Notes: generated from the sequence alone by a model not told the origin. Shown: positions 29,269-40,600, counted from the first letter of the stretch. The stretch: 64,000 nt of DNA from Nitzschia sp. DOCU1 (GCA_951394045.1 OX595988.1:1751352-1815351), one strand, 5' to 3'. Numbers and translations are program-made.

Positions 29269-30883
29269 CAAGAAGCCAGCAGGCAACCACCCCGCTAACA
29301 AGTGGAAGGACCTGACCCCATCCGAACGCTCGCTCATGTTGAACCCCAAACTTGCCCTCCTAGGCATGGACGGGGACACCTCGCAGCTCGTGACCATGTC
29401 ACAGTTCACCCCCATGACCAGCGACCCGCGCTCCATGGCCATCCACCTGGGCAGCAACCTACACCCATTCAAACCGGCCAAAGTCACCAGCAAAGACCTC
29501 GTAGCCAACACCCTTGTCATCATGAGTAACGAAGAGGCGGACAAGCACGGAATCCCGTACCTGGACCAGGACGTCTCGAAGGCCGTCCCGAACCCCACGG
29601 ATGGCACCAAGCCAGCGCTTGACGTGACGCGCAAGATCCCCCAAGCCATCAAGGAAGCGATGGCCACGAACACCGGCACCGAACCAATCTACCCAGTGAT
29701 TGCCATCATGCCCAAAACCATGCCACTAGCGGATGGTTCAGCCTGCCCGGAAGGACCAGCCGATGACGAAACCGTCCTAGCCTGCTGTCTCGACAACGCC
29801 GAGATCGTCCGGGAATACGCAGAAGCCATGGGCAGCCTAGTAGCAGCAGGCTCACCCTCCATCCTAACCGGCGGATTGTTGCTAGAAGACCTCCTTGAGT
29901 TCTTCAGCGACCCAGCAGAAAAAGAAAAATGGTCCAGCGCCCTCGCAGACCCCACGTTCCCGAGCGCATTCCAATCCCACTCGTGGCAATGCACCATATC
30001 CCCCCTCTGGAACGATGCCGACGAAGCAAGCAGCATCCAAGACGAGCTCCTCAAGGAACTGAGCTTCTGTCTAGAAGCATTCACCGAAGCCAACCCAGAC
30101 GCGGCCACCCTCTGGGATCCGCCGGCACCCCCAAGCCGCTCAGCCAGCAGACGCAACTCGGTCAGCTCCGAGCCCGACTTGGCCTCCCCACTAGCCGAAC
30201 TCATCTCGAACGCCACTGAAGGCACAGGATCACTCTCCAACAAAGCAACCTGCCGCAACGGCTTCCGGATCTTCTGCGTCCGGTACGACGAACTGAACAA
30301 GACGTTCGACGTGCCAGCGGAGGACGAAATGAATCCGCAGTTCCTCAGCCTCATAAAGACAGGCACACAACAACACGTACCTCTGGCCATGGAGCAAACC
30401 CTGAGCTCCTTCGTAGCCACCATGCGTGATAAGTATTATAGCCCAGTTGCCTGGCGAACCAAACTTCCACACTTTGCCCGAGGATTCTGGGGACTACTCC
30501 TGACCGGCTGCATCCGCAAGAAAGCCATCATCACCCATGCAGACTTCCAGCGCTCCGACGCCTGGACAGTCTTCCATTGTTTCCACCCCAACGAAACATC
30601 GGAGGCATACAAGAAGATGATAGCTAAAGCAGCAGCCCAAAATGCGCAAGCATTGGCAGGATGGGGTAAGGATCAGATAAACAAATCAACGACCACGGTC
30701 TTCTTCAGCACAGAAGTGACTGACCTAAAAACAGTGTGCACCATAATTGCCAACACAGGCATGCTGGCAGCCTGGATGGTAGCAAAAGACGACTGCACCG
30801 CCATCTCCCCAGCCCAATGGCCAATGATAACCGTCCTGGCGGACGAAATCATCAAGACCATCGTCGGTCATGACGACCTCGAC

Positions 30884-31340
30884 TGCAGTACACTAGAATA
30901 CCCCTCTAGATCTAACAAGTAGTTAGAACGTTAGAATGTTGTAACATTGGAATGTTAGAATGTTCGAACGATGAGTACACACAATGGCCTACGTGTAGTA
31001 CCAACATACCTCAGATACATACCTGGCTGACGTCGACTTGGTCGAACGTCTGTGGACGCACGGACGGACGGGCAAGGCCGGCGCGGCTGACGAGCAATGA
31101 CGACGACAACGGCGAGCGCGGCGAGCCGTCGACGTCTACTACTGGAAAAGAACTTCCAACGGTATCTAGCTATGGACCTTGAAGAGATTCGAGAAGCTAG
31201 ATCGGTGGGAGTTGTATCCAACGCATGTAGGATGCGTTGAGGAAAGACCCTGGTGGTCTAGGAGCGATAGAATCAGCGATAACTTAGATCTCACAATTAT
31301 TTCCACTACAACTTTTTCATCGTACTTTCAGCGTAGTGCA
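30884..31340 (+). repeat. 5' LTR of gypsy element 2
   Basis: 457 bp, starting TGCAGTACACTAG and ending GCGTAGTGCA. About 40 bp in, it has a 41-bp expansion relative to element 1, made of repeated GTTAGAATGTT-like and inverted AACATT units. A TGACGTC motif occurs at about 31026. Confidence 0.95.
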
Positions 31341-31341
31341 C

Positions 31342-31353
31342 AGTGTTAACACT
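31342..31353. other. 12-bp palindrome at the primer-binding position, gypsy element 2
   Basis: AGTGTTAACACT, identical to the site in element 1. It starts one base after the 5' LTR. No sequence beginning TGG, typical of tRNA-primed elements, is present here. Confidence 0.7.
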
Positions 31354-31377
31354 CCACGTTACACGCATGAGCTAAAG

Positions 31378-32562
31378 ATGAAGATTGCAAACAGCATCCC
31401 GAAGAAGACCGCTGCCGAGAAGCAGGGCTTCAAATCAGCACCGGTCAGTATCAAAAGACCCGAGCCGAAGGAGCTCAAAGATGGGGCGTACAGTCAATAC
31501 GACTTGCGCATTGACCCAAAAGATAAAAAGTCGTTGACGCGACGCGTCAAACAACCGCATTTCACGGACGGAACGCCCGAAGAGTGGTTCCTTTTCCTTA
31601 TCGGACTTAAGGATGTGATCGCGGGTCAGGACTTGACTACGGGACCTCAGAAATTTGCTTTAACACGCAATTTGCTGAAAGGCCAGGTATTGGCCGCGTT
31701 CAACGCGAAGGCCTCAGAACTCGAAGCCGAAACTCCTGAGAGTTTTGAGAAAAGTTTGCACGCGGTTACGGCGTATGTCCTCCCAAAACACGCAGTGCAA
31801 CTTCAAAAGCGCCATATGCGTTGGATCTGCCGAAAGCCCCCGACGATGACAATGAAGGCGTATGTGGCTCGGCTCCGCGAGCTAAACGATTACCTCGCGC
31901 TATTCGACGAGAAAGGCGAGAAAAACAAAATTCCCGACGACGAGCTCATGGAGAATTGCGAGTTTGGAATCCCCGCCAAGTGGCGCAAGGAGATGATCCT
32001 ACAGGGATTCGAGCCCGTGGACCACACGGTTCAAGACTTTGTAGACTTCTGCGAACGGCTGGAAGCTACCGAGGAGATCAATGAAGCCCTCAGCAAGAAG
32101 GCAGACAACAACGGCAAGTCGAATGACGAAAAACCCTCAAAGAGGAAGCACGGAGGCCCGAGAGCGGGAACCGACGGTAAGGCCAAGTATGATTGTCTTT
32201 ATCATGGCGCTAACAACACCCATGCTACCCATGATTGCCTTATTTTGAAGGATCAAGCAAAGAAGATGGCGGCTGCCCATTCGAACGTCGCAGGTCGTTT
32301 CAAAAAGGCCCGCTTCGAAAACAAAACTTGGCGCCGCAGCGACAGCGATGACGATGGCGAAAAGAAAAAGAAAACAGGCGAGCTTCATGCCTACATCAAG
32401 TCGATGGTCGAGAACGCGGTCAAACAATCCGCAAAGAAACGCAAGGCCGAAGATCCTCCCTCGATGGATAATTTCAATTACGATATGGATGATCTCGGCG
32501 GTATCGACTTCGACAAACTCAGCGTCAGCGACGGCAGCGACAGCGACACCGAAATGGATTGA
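31378..32562 (+). CDS. Gypsy element 2 gag
   Basis: 394 aa from the ATG at 31378 (MKIANSIPKKTAAEKQG). It has a helical capsid-like core, a basic region, the Cys/His cluster CLYHGANNTHATHDC and an acidic serine-rich tail ending DSDTEMD. It stops at TGA (32560-32562) followed by C. The same frame then runs on into pol with no ATG near, so gag-pol is expected to arise by UGA readthrough. Confidence 0.92.
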   Translation: MKIANSIPKKTAAEKQGFKSAPVSIKRPEPKELKDGAYSQYDLRIDPKDKKSLTRRVKQPHFTDGTPEEWFLFLIGLKDVIAGQDLTTGPQKFALTRNLLKGQVLAAFNAKASELEAETPESFEKSLHAVTAYVLPKHAVQLQKRHMRWICRKPPTMTMKAYVARLRELNDYLALFDEKGEKNKIPDDELMENCEFGIPAKWRKEMILQGFEPVDHTVQDFVDFCERLEATEEINEALSKKADNNGKSNDEKPSKRKHGGPRAGTDGKAKYDCLYHGANNTHATHDCLILKDQAKKMAAAHSNVAGRFKKARFENKTWRRSDSDDDGEKKKKTGELHAYIKSMVENAVKQSAKKRKAEDPPSMDNFNYDMDDLGGIDFDKLSVSDGSDSDTEMD

Positions 32563-35500
32563 CGATGTGAGCCGGTGACTACGTGTGAATATGAATACAA
32601 CAGTAATAATAGTGGTGAATTGAACGATTACACTAGTTTTATCCAAAGGGACGATGTCCAACAGATGGAATCATTTTACAATAGCGATAGCGTTACAAGC
32701 ACAACACAAAATTTGCAAAAATCACACGCAAGTCGAAATTTCGTTAAACTAACGAAATCTCCAAATTTCAGCTCTCTCGACGCATGCCTGGCGGAAGCAC
32801 AGCGCGAGCGCGAGCTTTACTTATTGAACACGATTCGAGGTAGTCGAACTGTAGGCTCAAACAAACGACAAAAATCCAGTCATCTAGTACCGATCACGTT
32901 TGCACGTGTTAACCAACCCGGGGGACGTCGGCAACAAGTAGTAACCGTCAAAGCACTTCTTGACTCTGGCGGTAGTGGCTGTCTCTGGAAGAAGAGCAGT
33001 GCTAGCAAACTAAAAATAAAGACCCAAAAAGCGACTACTGTATTCACGACTATGAGCGGTAGTTATAAGTGTACTGAACGCGTGACCACGCAACTCAGTC
33101 TACCGGAACTACACGACGATCGATTGATCGAGTGGGACTTTCACCTAGCAGATGATCTAGGTAACTACGACATGATTATAGGCAGAGACCTCATGCAAGA
33201 GCTAGGTCTAGTGATCGACTTCAAGGCTATGGAAGTAGAATGGGACGATGCACGTATGCCAATGAAAGAAATAGATGCGACGACGGCAACGTCGTATCAT
33301 GTACATGAACGCGGACACGTCGACGAGATGTCGGACCGCGTCAAAGAAGTTCTCGACGCCAAGTACGAGAAAGCCGATGCACGTAGCATTGCTAGAGAGC
33401 AAGCTCACCTTAGTAAGGATGAGCAGAGTAAGCTAGAACAGCTACTAGCAAAATACCAGACTCTATTCGACGGTACCCTCGGCCGATGGCGTGGGGCCCC
33501 CTATGACATTGAACTAGTAGAAGGTGCCAAGCCGTACCATGCTAGAGCGTACCCTGTACCGAAAGCGTACGAGCGTACCCTGCGCGATGAAGTCGAACGA
33601 CTCTGTCAAGTCGGAGTACTCAAAAAGGTGAACCGCTCCGAATGGGGTGCGCCCACCTTTATCATCTCCAAAAAGGATGGAACAGTTCGATTCATCAACG
33701 ACTTCAGAGAGTTGAACAAACGGATTAAACGCAAGCCGTATCCAATCCCGAAGATTCAGGACTTACTGATGAAGCTAGAAGGCTTTCAGTACGCGACGAG
33801 TCTCGACCTCAACATGGGTTACTACCACATAGAGTTAAGCCCAGACAGTAAGAAGCTATGTACTATCGTACTCCCTTGGGGTAAGTACGAAATGCAACGC
33901 TTGCCGATGGGGCTCTCGAATAGTCCCGACATTTTCCAAGAGAAAATGGGCACCCTCTTTGAGGATCTAGAGTACGTACGAGTGTACATCGACGATCTAC
34001 TAGAACTAACTACAGGCGATTTTGATGACCACCTAGAGAAACTAGAAGTCATTTTCAAACGTCTAAAAGACACCGGTCTTAAGGTGAACGCCCGAAAGTC
34101 GTTCTTCGCCCGCGGCGAACTAGAATACCTTGGGTACTGGATAACGCGAGACGGAATCCAACCAGTCGCAAAGAAAGTAGAGGCTATTCACGCTATGAAA
34201 GCACCTACCAATAAACGCGAGCTACGTAAGTTCATAGGCGTAGTTAACTACTACCGCGACATGTGGATTCGTCGCTCTGAAGTTTTAGCCCCTCTGAGTG
34301 CGCTAACTTCTAAAGAAGCCAAATGGCAATGGGGTCCGGTCGAGCAGAATGCCTTCGACACGATGAAACGAATTATAAGTAAGCAGACACTACTAACATA
34401 CCCCGATTTCAACATACCATTCGAAATACACACCGATGCTAGTCATACTCAGCTAGGTGCAGTGTTATCGCAACGCGGGAAACCGATTGCGTTCTATAGT
34501 CGAAAGCTGAACCCTGCGCAAACGCGCTACACTACGACGGAACGAGAGCTTTTAGCTATCGTCGAAACACTTAAAGAATTTCGCAATATCCTTTTGGGAC
34601 AGCGAATCAGAGTCTTCACAGACCATAAAAATCTTAGGTATAAAGAATTTAACACGGAGCGCGTCATGCGTTGGCGCCTCTTAATCGAGGAGTTTGGCCC
34701 CGAACTTGTCTATATCAAGGGCGAACACAACGTCGTTGCGGACGCGCTTAGTCGACTCGATCTCGACGATAGAGCTTTCCCCGAATCTCACTTAAATGAG
34801 TTTTTGGCGGGCGACGAATTACCGCACGATGCATTCCCCCTAACTTACAAGAACATAGCGCGCATGCAGAATGCCGACCGCGCCTTATTATCTAAAGTAC
34901 GTACAAACCCGCGATATTCAGTCAAAGTCTATCGTCTGGGCGGAAAGAAGCGAGAACTAATAGTACGCGAGGACAAGATTGTTCTCCCAACGAGTCTCCA
35001 GAAGCGGTGCGTCAAGTGGTATCACGAGATGCTCTGTCACCCAGGAGAAACGCGTACCGAACAAACGATTCGACAACACTTCTACTGGAAGAACATCCGC
35101 GGCGATGTCGAGCGGATCTGCAAGTCCTGTCCGACCTGTCAGCTGACAAAGCGAAAGACAATCAAGTACGGGCATCTTCCACCCAAGGCGGCAGAAATAG
35201 ACCCTTGGGATACGCTATGTGTCGACCTGATAGGTCCATATAAGATAAAACAACTAGGTAGTAAGAAGACACTACAACTATGGTGTCTCACGATGATAGA
35301 TCCCGCAACCGGATGGTTCGAGATGGTACGTATAGCAAATAAAGAAGCCTTTTCGATAGCCAGTGCGGCCGAAATGGCGTGGTTTACGAGATATCCGTGG
35401 CCACAAAAGATTATTTATGACCGCGGAACTGAATTCATGGGAGAATTCCGAAGAATGGTGCGCGAAGACTACGGCATAATGACCAAGCCAATTACAGCGC

Positions 35501-36000
35501 GAAACCCGCAGGCTAATTCAATTATCGAGCGAGTTCACCAAACCATAGGGAACATGATTCGCACCTTCGAGTTGCAAAACTCCGAAGACACGGAGTCACT
35601 GGACGGAGTCCTTGCAGCCACTATGTTCGCAGTACGCGCAACGTATCACACAACGATGCAAGCGACGCCAACACAGCTAGTGTTTGGCCGCGACGCTATC
35701 CTAAATACCCGGTTCGAAGCTAACTGGAAATTAATTAAGGAACGAAAGGAATCTCGTATTATCCAAAATAACACAGCTGAAAACAAGACGCGAAGAGTTT
35801 ACCGGTATCGCGTAGGACAGAAGGTAATGGTCCGTAATGAACAATCCCGTAAGTATGGGACGAATCCTTATAGCGGTCCGTATGAGATCGTGCACATTAA
35901 TGACAATGGCTCTATTCGCATCAGAAAAGGAGCGGTGCAACAAACATACAATATCCGGAATCTGCATCCGTACGAGGAACGCGATGCTGCTGACGAGTGA
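32563..36000 (+). CDS. Gypsy element 2 pol polyprotein
   Basis: About 1145 aa, in the same frame as gag. Counting from 32575: aspartic protease with LLDSGGSG (DSG about 130), reverse transcriptase with FINDFRELNKR, SLDLNMGYYHI and YIDD (about 471), RNase H with HTDASH (about 618) and HNVVADALSRLD. The integrase has an HHCC zinc domain (HEMLCHPG, CKSCPTCQ, about 815-850) and the DDE triad (VDLIGPY, YDRGTEF, SIIERVHQ at about 883, 947 and 983). A GPY/F module (SGPYEIVHI) follows. Order RT-RH-IN assigns it to Ty3/gypsy. No chromodomain or env-like region is present. All catalytic residues appear intact. Confidence 0.96.
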   Translation, partial: RCEPVTTCEYEYNSNNSGELNDYTSFIQRDDVQQMESFYNSDSVTSTTQNLQKSHASRNFVKLTKSPNFSSLDACLAEAQRERELYLLNTIRGSRTVGSNKRQKSSHLVPITFARVNQPGGRRQQVVTVKALLDSGGSGCLWKKSSASKLKIKTQKATTVFTTMSGSYKCTERVTTQLSLPELHDDRLIEWDFHLADDLGNYDMIIGRDLMQELGLVIDFKAMEVEWDDARMPMKEIDATTATSYHVHERGHVDEMSDRVKEVLDAKYEKADARSIAREQAHLSKDEQSKLEQLLAKYQTLFDGTLGRWRGAPYDIELVEGAKPYHARAYPVPKAYERTLRDEVERLCQVGVLKKVNRSEWGAPTFIISKKDGTVRFINDFRELNKRIKRKPYPIPKIQDLLMKLEGFQYATSLDLNMGYYHIELSPDSKKLCTIVLPWGKYEMQRLPMGLSNSPDIFQEKMGTLFEDLEYVRVYIDDLLELTTGDFDDHLEKLEVIFKRLKDTGLKVNARKSFFARGELEYLGYWITRDGIQPVAKKVEAIHAMKAPTNKRELRKFIGVVNYYRDMWIRRSEVLAPLSALTSKEAKWQWGPVEQNAFDTMKRIISKQTLLTYPDFNIPFEIHTDASHTQLGAVLSQRGKPIAFYSRKLNPAQTRYTTTERELLAIVETLKEFRNILLGQRIRVFTDHKNLRYKEFNTERVMRWRLLIEEFGPELVYIKGEHNVVADALSRLDLDDRAFPESHLNEFLAGDELPHDAFPLTYKNIARMQNADRALLSKVRTNPRYSVKVYRLGGKKRELIVREDKIVLPTSLQKRCVKWYHEMLCHPGETRTEQTIRQHFYWKNIRGDVERICKSCPTCQLTKRKTIKYGHLPPKAAEIDPWDTLCVDLIGPYKIKQLGSKKTLQLWCLTMIDPATGWFEMVRIANKEAFSIASAAEMAWFTRYPWPQKIIYDRGTEFMGEFRRMVREDYGIMTKPITARNPQANSIIERVHQTIGNMIRTFELQNSEDTESLDGVLAATMFAVRATYHTTMQATPTQLVFGRDAILNTRFEANWKLIKERKESRIIQNNTAENKTRRVYRYRVGQKVMVRNEQSRKYGTNPYSGPYEIVHINDNGSIRIRKGAVQQTYNIRNLHPYEERDAADE

Positions 36001-36030
36001 GCTCTTAGAAGCCCTTGTCATGGGGGCGCA

Positions 36031-36487
36031 TGCAGTACACTAGAATACCCCTCTAGATCTAACAAGTAGTTAGAACGTTAGAATGTTGTAACATTGGAAT
36101 GTTAGAATGTTCGAACGATGAGTACACACAATGGCCTACGTGTAGTACCAACATACCTCAGATACATACCTGGCTGACGTCGACTTGGTCAAACGTCTGT
36201 GGACGCACGGACGGACGGGCAAGGCCGGCGCGGCTGACGAGCAATGACGACGACAACGGCGAGCGCGGCGAGCCGTCGACGTCTACTACTGGAAAAGAAC
36301 TTCCAACGGTATCTAGCTATGGACCTTGAAGAGATTCGAAAAGCTAGATCGGTGGGAGTTGTATCCAACGCATGTAGGATGCGTTGAGGAAAGACCCTGG
36401 TGGTCTAGGAGCGATAGAATCAGCGATAACTTAGATCTCACAATTATTTCCACTACAACTTTTTCATCGTACTTTCAGCGTAGTGCA
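36031..36487 (+). repeat. 3' LTR of gypsy element 2
   Basis: 457 bp; differs from the 5' LTR at about two positions (one near the TGACGTC motif, one near the 3' quarter). Confidence 0.95.
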
Positions 36488-37667
36488 CGACGGCTCAGGA
36501 GGGGACTGGGTGCAAGCGGTCAATGAGACCGCCCCCTGGGCTTGCCTCCACATCATCAAGAACTGGCAGAACATCATCGCCGAACTAGCCAACCTCGGAT
36601 GGGAGAACCAAACAAACATGGCCATCGCCTCCACAGGAGCCATCCCCCCTACCAAAACTCGTTCCTTCGACATGATCTTGAAACTGTTCAAGAACCTCAA
36701 GGATGCAATCGAATCGGCCCGCATGAGCGGCGACCCATCCTGCGGCTATGGCAACCAAGCCCCAGCATACTACGCGCAGGTTTGCCCCCTCAAGGCCGAG
36801 TCCATCCTAGCCGAGCAACGTCGTCTCCTGGGAGTCAACACAGAAGGCCCCAGCCCAACAAAAGCCGACCGCAAGAAAGGCAAGGACCGAAACGCCAACG
36901 GAAACGGTGGCGGCAACAGGAAGAACGGCAACGATCAGGCCGAAAGGAAGAACCAACCGACAGCCCCCATCTTCATGAAGAAGGACGAAGCTCAACGATT
37001 CAGCGCGGGAGCAGTCCCCGAACTGACAGAAAACGGAAAGACGCTCACGATCTGCCTGTTTGGCAACATCAAAGACGCAGGTTGCCGATACCACAAATTC
37101 GGCCAATGCAAGCGCCACCACTTCCAGTCAACCGACGAATTCCTGAACCTGTCAGAAGAAAGCAAGAAGAAAATCGATGAATTCGTCAAGAACGCTACCA
37201 ATCTCCAGTACTGCACTGGATTGGCCCCGAATGAGCGCAAGAAAGGGGCGAAAGCCAACCCCCACAAGCAAGCGCGAGATAACCAAGTCGCTGCAGGTGA
37301 GCCAGCTGCAAACTAAGCGCCACAATCACGAAACATAAACTTACATAACTGCATGTCACATCAACCCAGACATTCGCACCCCAGTCACCCCTAGCCGTAG
37401 TTCACCTGCCAATAAGAAAGTGAAATGTTCTCCACCAAAAGATTGGTTAGACAAGAATCGAAATGCTCACAAATTCCCGATCAGAACGTACCGGAGCATC
37501 CCATCGCACACGAACCTCGACGAGTACATCGAAGGAGTTCTCTCCAAGACGATAACAACCGAGAACCGCTGCATCGCCCCCACAAGCCCATCCAGATTGG
37601 TAGTTCTCAGCGCAGCGAAGGAAAAAGGCTACCAGCTCTCAGAACAAGAAGCCACAGCCAAACAATA

Positions 37668-40600
37668 ATGCACGAATGCGAACTAGCCATGGACGCCATC
37701 ATGCACCACCGAGCCCGAGCGATCCAAGCCTTGCCACCCAAAGCAACGAAAGAAACGGCAGCATCCTTCGGTCTCCAATCCCTCTCCAAGAATATGCGTG
37801 AAGAGAGCACCCTACTGGCCCACCTCAAAGCAGTACACAGCCAGGAAAACAACCCCTATCGCCGAAGACGACTACCACCGTACATCGACCCGCGGACCCT
37901 CTTCCCATCCAAAGCATCCCTGTACAAGATATCCCACTTTGGTAAGTACGATATCAATAAGAGTTGGGTGACAGAGAACCCCGAATTGCCGCAAGTGACG
38001 TTACCTTTACTTCGATCAGGATTCCTTGACGAAGCCTCCACGTCCGCCCTGAGCCAAACCAGCCCAAGATTCCAACACATCGTCGACCTGCGGACGATGA
38101 CGACTGACGTGGATTGTCGAATGTTACGATTCCCACAATTCGAGTGGGAGCAAGCGGCTGAAGGACCGGACGATCAGATCCTCCGAGATCGCATGGCCAT
38201 GAGAACGGCCTGCCTCCTCCAGTACGATGGTAGCATTGAATCGCTCCAACGTTTCTGTGGATGGCGATGGATGAACGAACAAATGAGAACGTATGAAATG
38301 CTATTCTGGTTACACCCAATCTTACCGGAACAAGATTTCAAAGAACTCACGGCCGGATACTCCCTGGGCATCCCATACTGCCTCAAATCTAGCCCGGACA
38401 ACTCACAGGAAGAATTGCAAGAGTACGTGAGAGCAGGAAACAGCGTCACGGCCAACAAACACAGCGACCTCTGTTGGAAGCTGATGTCTAAAGAAGACCG
38501 ACGGGACGTCTCCTTCGTACTCCCCTCGATGCTCTTACCCTTCTTGCCCAACATGTGGCTGATCGTACTCGGAGTGGCGGCTCCAGAAGGACGAAAACCC
38601 AGGATATACCGCGACTGCAGCAAACGCATTACCACCAAGTCAGCCCCGATCAATGCCCTAATCGACCTGGCTACCGAACCCCGCATCGGATTCGGCAATA
38701 CATTCAAACAATATTGCACATACCTGTGGCATACCAGAGCCAATTTTCCGACCAAGCGAATAGCGATTATGACCGATGATGAAGCCGGGTGCTTCAATCA
38801 AAAGGCAATATCTCCTTCCTTAACGTCATCGATGGCCACAGTCTTTGATGGCGTCCTAATGATTGCAATCGGTAACCACTTCGGTGGATCCTACGGGCCG
38901 GCCTGCAATGAGCCAGTCGCCCGCGCAAAAGAAAAGGTGGTTCAGTTTCTCTTCGACAACTGCAACTTCCAACAGGAGGCAAACAAGGAATACCTACAGC
39001 ACATCCAGCTGGAAATCCCGCCACTGGAACAACCACTGGCCCAAGCCAAGCCAGCACCAGAATACCCTCAACGGAACGAAGCAGGAGCGCACCAGTTCGA
39101 GTACATGATGTACATCGACGACGCAAACACGGGGGCCCTAGCAGAAACGTCACAAGTACGCCAGATGGTCGCGTCAAGTGTGGAAGGAACCTATATCCTC
39201 CGCAGCTACCCGGGCCCGATCAACAACCCCATTCTGACCCCGGTGATGGCGTGGGACAAAGTGAATTTGACGATCTCCACCGAAGCCAAAATGCTGGGAA
39301 CCATCGTCAACACAGATGCCATGAGAATCAGCCTGCTAGCAGCCCGTCTGCAACGATTCCTCGACGAACTCCGACGCAACTGGAACCCCAACCGTAAAAC
39401 TTTCACCGCACGCCAAGCCGCAGTACTCCAAGGCAACTTGATATCAGCCCTAGCCAGCAACTACTGGCTCCAGGCGCTTGGCTTCCAATTCAATACGCTG
39501 CTCAAACTGGTGCTGAAACGAAATGCTGAACAACTGCTGCGCTCAAAACGCCACATGCAAGAAGCATTCCCCGATCCGAACGAGGCCAACCTCGACCCAG
39601 CAGCAGACGACCGAGATTGTGAGCTAATCGGCATGAAAAATAAATGGATGCGCCTGCTCTGGAAGAGCAAAGTCGAAACTTACATTCCAGCGGCAATCCA
39701 CACAACGGCCGGATGGCTCCGAGCAGTCATCGAAGAAGAGCTCCATCACCCCGGATCAACCTGGTACCGACCCATTAGCCACCTAGTCCAGCGAGAACAC
39801 GACAGCACGGCTTACCAAGATGCGAGTTCCGACTTTGGAGTCGGCGGTCACTCCCTGGACCTCTGCTATTGGTGGCAGGTAGAATGGAAAGAATTCGGTC
39901 CTCAATTCGTGGCCTGGCTTCGAGAGACACTCAACCAAGGGTTACCGACGAGTTCCCACATCAACTGGCTCGAGTATATTGCCGCTATCATTCAAATTGC
40001 CGGGATGATTGTCGTCTATCGCTTCCACAAGACCCACCTCCCATGGCCCCCGGTAGCCAAACTAATTGGGGACAACAATGTGGCGAACGCAGTCATCAAG
40101 AAACGCAGTTCCTCCTCGGATAGTGTGGTAGCTGCCGCCCTGGGCCGCTTGCTCAGCAACATCCTGCGCCTCGACGAAATTGGAATACGGTCAGGACGAG
40201 TGAATACAGAAGACAACAAATTCGCCGACGACTTATCGCGAATGCCCATCACACAACTCACCTTTGCGATCAATGACATGCCTAACGATGCTCTAACAAC
40301 CTACCTCGACCCCCTTTCACAGAGCTCTGGGAGGAAGGAATGGAAAACCTCCTATCTGAGGTTCCATCCAAGCACCGCACTCTTGTCAGCGATCTGTACT
40401 GCCGCGCTGGAGCCACAAACAATCGCCTTCTCTCAAATTCTGAGCGCAAGGCACTTGGGACAAGTATCAGACGGCAGCAACATTTTTTTTGAATTCGTTG
40501 TGAATGTCACAGGAGGCGAAGAACTTACCTGTAACTCTCTATCGCCTCTGGCCAGATGCGAATTACTCCACCTCTACGCGATGGTACTATGCTCCGGAGG

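Larger units (their letters stand above)
30884..36487 (+). mobile_element. Ty3/gypsy LTR retrotransposon, element 2 (apparently intact)
   Basis: LTRs are 30884-31340 and 36031-36487 (457 bp each), differing at about two positions, so insertion was recent. A 4-bp duplication CGAC flanks it (30880-30883 and 36488-36491). Gag and pol are open throughout, separated by one TGA in frame. A purine-rich tract (ATGGGGGCGCA) adjoins the 3' LTR. It shares almost all its internal sequence with element 1 but lies in the opposite orientation. It has inserted into ORF1 of YR2. Confidence 0.96.
28447..37668 (+). pseudogene. YR2 ORF1, gag-like, interrupted by TRIM and gypsy element 2
   Basis: Four segments join in phase: 28447-28548, 29273-30883, 36492-37296 and 37385-37668, about 938 codons in total. 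The breaks at 28548/29273 and 30883/36492 are the TRIM and gypsy insertions, each with a 4-bp duplication. The break at 37296/37385 is an 88-nt GT-AG intron of phase 1: without it the frame stops 20 bases later, with it the frame opens for another 94 codons ending in LSEQEATAKQ. The protein starts MKFLNLKRKLEEIESD. It is rich in lysine and asparagine around 36850-36960 and has a Cys/His cluster (CLFGNIKDAGCRYHKFGQCK), a possible zinc finger. A capsid role is inferred. The stop overlaps the ORF2 start (TAATG). Confidence 0.85.

Noticed and set aside
30955..31221. ORFs inside the gypsy LTRs (also at 17432-17701 and 36099-36329)
   Set aside because: They are translations of LTR sequence, repeated in every copy, without protein features.
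37425..37667. An earlier start for YR2 ORF2
   Set aside because: In this stretch another frame carries the spliced end of ORF1, and the TAATG overlap at 37666-37670 gives a natural start.
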